This document shows positions 61,998-64,000 of a DNA stretch of 64,000 nt, piece by piece. The stretch's first letter is position 1, and every line of letters starts with the position of its first letter. The translations under genes were made by a program, and so were the position numbers. Origin of the DNA: Idiomarina rhizosphaerae (GTDB lineage: Bacteria > Pseudomonadota > Gammaproteobacteria > Enterobacterales > Alteromonadaceae); the NCBI RefSeq assembly GCF_024159085.1, contig NZ_JAMZDE010000001.1:248001-312000 (forward strand). Reading direction: 5' to 3'. The notes under the pieces were generated by a model that searched no databases, was not told where the DNA came from, and saw only the letters and a program-made list of their open reading frames with translations.

Positions 61998-63539
61998 ATG
62001 GCAAAAAGTAAAAAGAGCACACCGGATCTCAGCGTAGCAACAGTCGTTGACCCCGTGCGCCTCACCACCGTTAAGCCGAGTTCCAGAGAGCTGGATTTTT
62101 CGTACTTTTATAACGGCAAGGTGGTTTACAGCTATTGTCACCAGTTCCCCTGGCACTTTCAGCGTTTTCCGGAACTGAACCCGGAAACGGTGCAGGCCAC
62201 CAGTTGGGGCATTCGGGATGAAAACTACGCCGTTATTGGTCATCAGCTTATAAAAGTGAAGCCAAAACGTTGCCGTCGTATTGGTAAATACGCCCATTTT
62301 TATTTTTTAATTGATGAGCAGGTTTTTAGCCCTAATGAGGTTGATGGTGAACTGGCACTGGAGCTTGTCCCCGACGCTGATGCGCGTTCATTTAAAGTTC
62401 ATGATGAGCTCTACGCTGAAGATGCAAACGCTTACTACAGGCTGGGCGGACGCCGAATTGGCAGCAAAACAGAGGACTTTCCCGGAGTCTCCAGCCCCGA
62501 CGACTTAACGCCGCCGGCACCTAAACCCGCGCAACAGGCTAAGCCCGACACGTGGTTTCCGCAAATACCCGATGGCAGCGCTCTGGAGCGCTTTGAATGT
62601 ATACAGCAATGGTTCGACAGGGATTTTTCATTAAAATGGCAGCGACATCGCAGTGCGCCCCGTTTGTATCAGTTACTGAATTTCGGCCTGCAACTGTGCT
62701 GTGAGATAAGCGAAGACACGAATATTACCATGGCGGATCGGGGCATCAGGCTTTATGAGCGCTTTAAAGATTATGCGTGGTTAATGCCTGAGCTGGTGCA
62801 CAATGCCGCCTGCCTTTATGCCATTCAAAATAAAGCTGACCTTGTCGCTTCCTGTTGCGAAGAGGCACTGGGCTATCGCTACGAAAATTCAGACGCATTA
62901 CTGGCTGAACCCGTTATCAAGGCGTGCCTCAGCGCACAGGTGCTGCAAAGCCTACAGCAGCGCGCCAAAGCGCTGCAACTACACACCCCTTATATTTCTC
63001 TTGAGCTTATAGAAGCCTACGAAAAGGTAGCTGAAGAAGCTAAAAACGACGCAGTATTCAGCAAAATGCTGGAGCGCCACATTCTTTACACCTGGCTGTA
63101 TTACAGTGCCGATGAGCTGCATCGGTTAACTGCCCAGGAAAATGCTGATCAGACCTACTGGAAAAAGCTGGATGAAAAAATCTACTGGTACATGCAGAAT
63201 CTGATGTTACTGGACTTCAAGTTTATGGTGATGCAGGACGTGCGCCAGCGTATTCAGTCTTTAATTGACGTCTATTATCAACATCCCTACCTGAATCCGG
63301 TAGCCATTGTCAGTGTGGCTCATGACTTATTTCGGATGTTTCACAGCGAGACAAACTGGCAGGAGACTTTCTTTTCCGAAGAAGGAAAAAGACTACCACC
63401 CAGTACGAGAATGCTACAAAGCGAAGCCTTAATTAAGCTGTTTGAAAAACAGTTAAGCAAGCTGCCGCAGGCGCAGCAGCAACGCTACAAAGCGCAGGCG
63501 GAAACCTATTTTGTCTATCTTTTGATGAGTTCAAGCTAA
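61998..63539 (+). CDS. Unrecognised 513-residue protein, DKNYY-like N-terminal half
   Basis: Soluble protein of 513 residues; I do not recognise it with certainty. The first 150 residues show repeats of an aromatic type (SWGIRDENYAVIGHQLIKVKPKRCRRI, then FKVHDELYAEDANAYYRLGGRRI), similar in style to DKNYY-family proteins. The second part (about 185-510) is helical and rich in Leu, Ala and Tyr with paired Cys. No signal peptide, no membrane segment. The plus-strand gene following it (63566) begins with a similar MAKKSSS start and also helical content, so the two may work together. Function unknown. Confidence 0.72.
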   Translation: MAKSKKSTPDLSVATVVDPVRLTTVKPSSRELDFSYFYNGKVVYSYCHQFPWHFQRFPELNPETVQATSWGIRDENYAVIGHQLIKVKPKRCRRIGKYAHFYFLIDEQVFSPNEVDGELALELVPDADARSFKVHDELYAEDANAYYRLGGRRIGSKTEDFPGVSSPDDLTPPAPKPAQQAKPDTWFPQIPDGSALERFECIQQWFDRDFSLKWQRHRSAPRLYQLLNFGLQLCCEISEDTNITMADRGIRLYERFKDYAWLMPELVHNAACLYAIQNKADLVASCCEEALGYRYENSDALLAEPVIKACLSAQVLQSLQQRAKALQLHTPYISLELIEAYEKVAEEAKNDAVFSKMLERHILYTWLYYSADELHRLTAQENADQTYWKKLDEKIYWYMQNLMLLDFKFMVMQDVRQRIQSLIDVYYQHPYLNPVAIVSVAHDLFRMFHSETNWQETFFSEEGKRLPPSTRMLQSEALIKLFEKQLSKLPQAQQQRYKAQAETYFVYLLMSSS

Positions 63540-63565
63540 TCAACTATCGGAATCATTTTTAGAAA

Positions 63566-64000
63566 ATGGCTAAAAAAAGCAGTTCGACACGTCTAAAAGA
63601 AACACTCTACGCTGTCTTCTCACTTTCAGAGGATACTATTCGCGCGGCAGAAGAGCGTTTCGCCCAGTTAAATAAAGACGAAGTCAAAGCATTGGCGCAG
63701 CGCTGGTGTTTTGATGGGCTGACATCCGACGGTTATCAGCCGGTATTTTCCGATGAAAACAAAATCATGTTAATTAACGCCATGGTTCACGGCACTCTGT
63801 CCGAACGTAAAAAGATAGCGCAGGAATTTAACTATCAGTCGAGCTACCTTTGTGGCCGTTTGTATCAGCTTGGAATGTTCGAACTTTTTTACACATGGGC
63901 GAATCAGGTAAACAATAAGAAGCTGCTGGAACAACTCGGCCCGGCCATTCTTAAATATATGAATGATGAGCGCGCATGGCTGTATTACGAGGAACATCGC
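63566..64000 (+). CDS. Unrecognised helical protein (partial, cut at the right edge)
   Basis: The frame opens at an ATG at 63566 (AGAAA context, no strong ribosome site) and runs to the end of the window, giving 145 residues without a stop. It is predicted helical, with a basic N-terminus (MAKKSSSTRLKETLYAVFSLS) and no signal peptide. It starts 26 bases after the upstream gene's stop, so it is likely cotranscribed. I do not recognise the family. Confidence 0.65.
   Translation, partial: MAKKSSSTRLKETLYAVFSLSEDTIRAAEERFAQLNKDEVKALAQRWCFDGLTSDGYQPVFSDENKIMLINAMVHGTLSERKKIAQEFNYQSSYLCGRLYQLGMFELFYTWANQVNNKKLLEQLGPAILKYMNDERAWLYYEEHR

Overview
The window looks like chromosomal DNA of a marine gammaproteobacterium of the Alteromonadales type; the mix of genes (aryl-polyene-type cluster, many TonB-dependent receptors, cryptochrome DASH, thermostable-hemolysin operon, beta-propeller phytase, kdp) fits Idiomarina or a close relative, but I have no rRNA or search result to prove this. 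Coding density is very high, no gap exceeds about 220 bases, and I see no tRNA, rRNA, CRISPR, insertion sequence or phage genes.

Layout. (1) 1-9078, minus strand: thirteen tightly overlapping genes of an aryl-polyene-type pigment/lipid cluster running off the left edge (chain-length-factor-like protein, two acyltransferases, two acyl carrier proteins, membrane protein, AMP ligase, dehydratase, glycosyltransferase, MIO ammonia lyase, thioesterase, LolA-like carrier, MMPL exporter), with a divergent phosphopantetheinyl transferase at 9158. (2) 9.7-12.7 kb: galE, cryptochrome DASH, a DUF3429 membrane protein. (3) 12.7-20.9 kb, minus: TonB receptor, secreted metallophosphoesterase, UPF0104 membrane protein, and a phosphoesterase-like/GT4 fusion, behind a good Pho box; I read this as a phosphate-starvation operon for scavenging phosphate and making glycolipid. 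(4) 21.0-34.3 kb: iron and peroxide region: heme receptor divergent from hmuTUV-hugZ over a Fur box, a cytochrome c-FTR1 iron permease, a second TonB receptor, and katG. (5) 34.4-38.5 kb: singletons (DUF418, methyltransferase, an orphan, pncB with a possible nicotinamidase remnant). (6) 38.6-45.1 kb: phytase and its TonB receptor, divergent from a degenerate GGDEF protein and an AraC regulator, with Pho-box-like sites between them.

(7) 45.1-51.8 kb, minus: a seven-gene operon joining a thermostable hemolysin/GNAT-like protein, an acyl-AMP ligase, a heme-oxygenase-like diiron protein, a short-chain dehydrogenase and a TPR protein to a QseBC/PmrAB-like two-component system. The operon and the neighbouring cytochrome b561 gene carry the same direct-repeat box at the same distance from a -10 element. 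This is my best candidate for an undescribed system: a self-regulated pathway that makes a fatty-acid-derived small molecule. (8) 52-61.5 kb: dgkA, a small membrane protein, then kdpFABC, a TorF-type porin, and kdpDE in one operon, with a hidden 35-residue membrane peptide at its end. (9) 61.5-64 kb: a coiled-coil stress protein and two unrecognised proteins, the last cut by the right edge.
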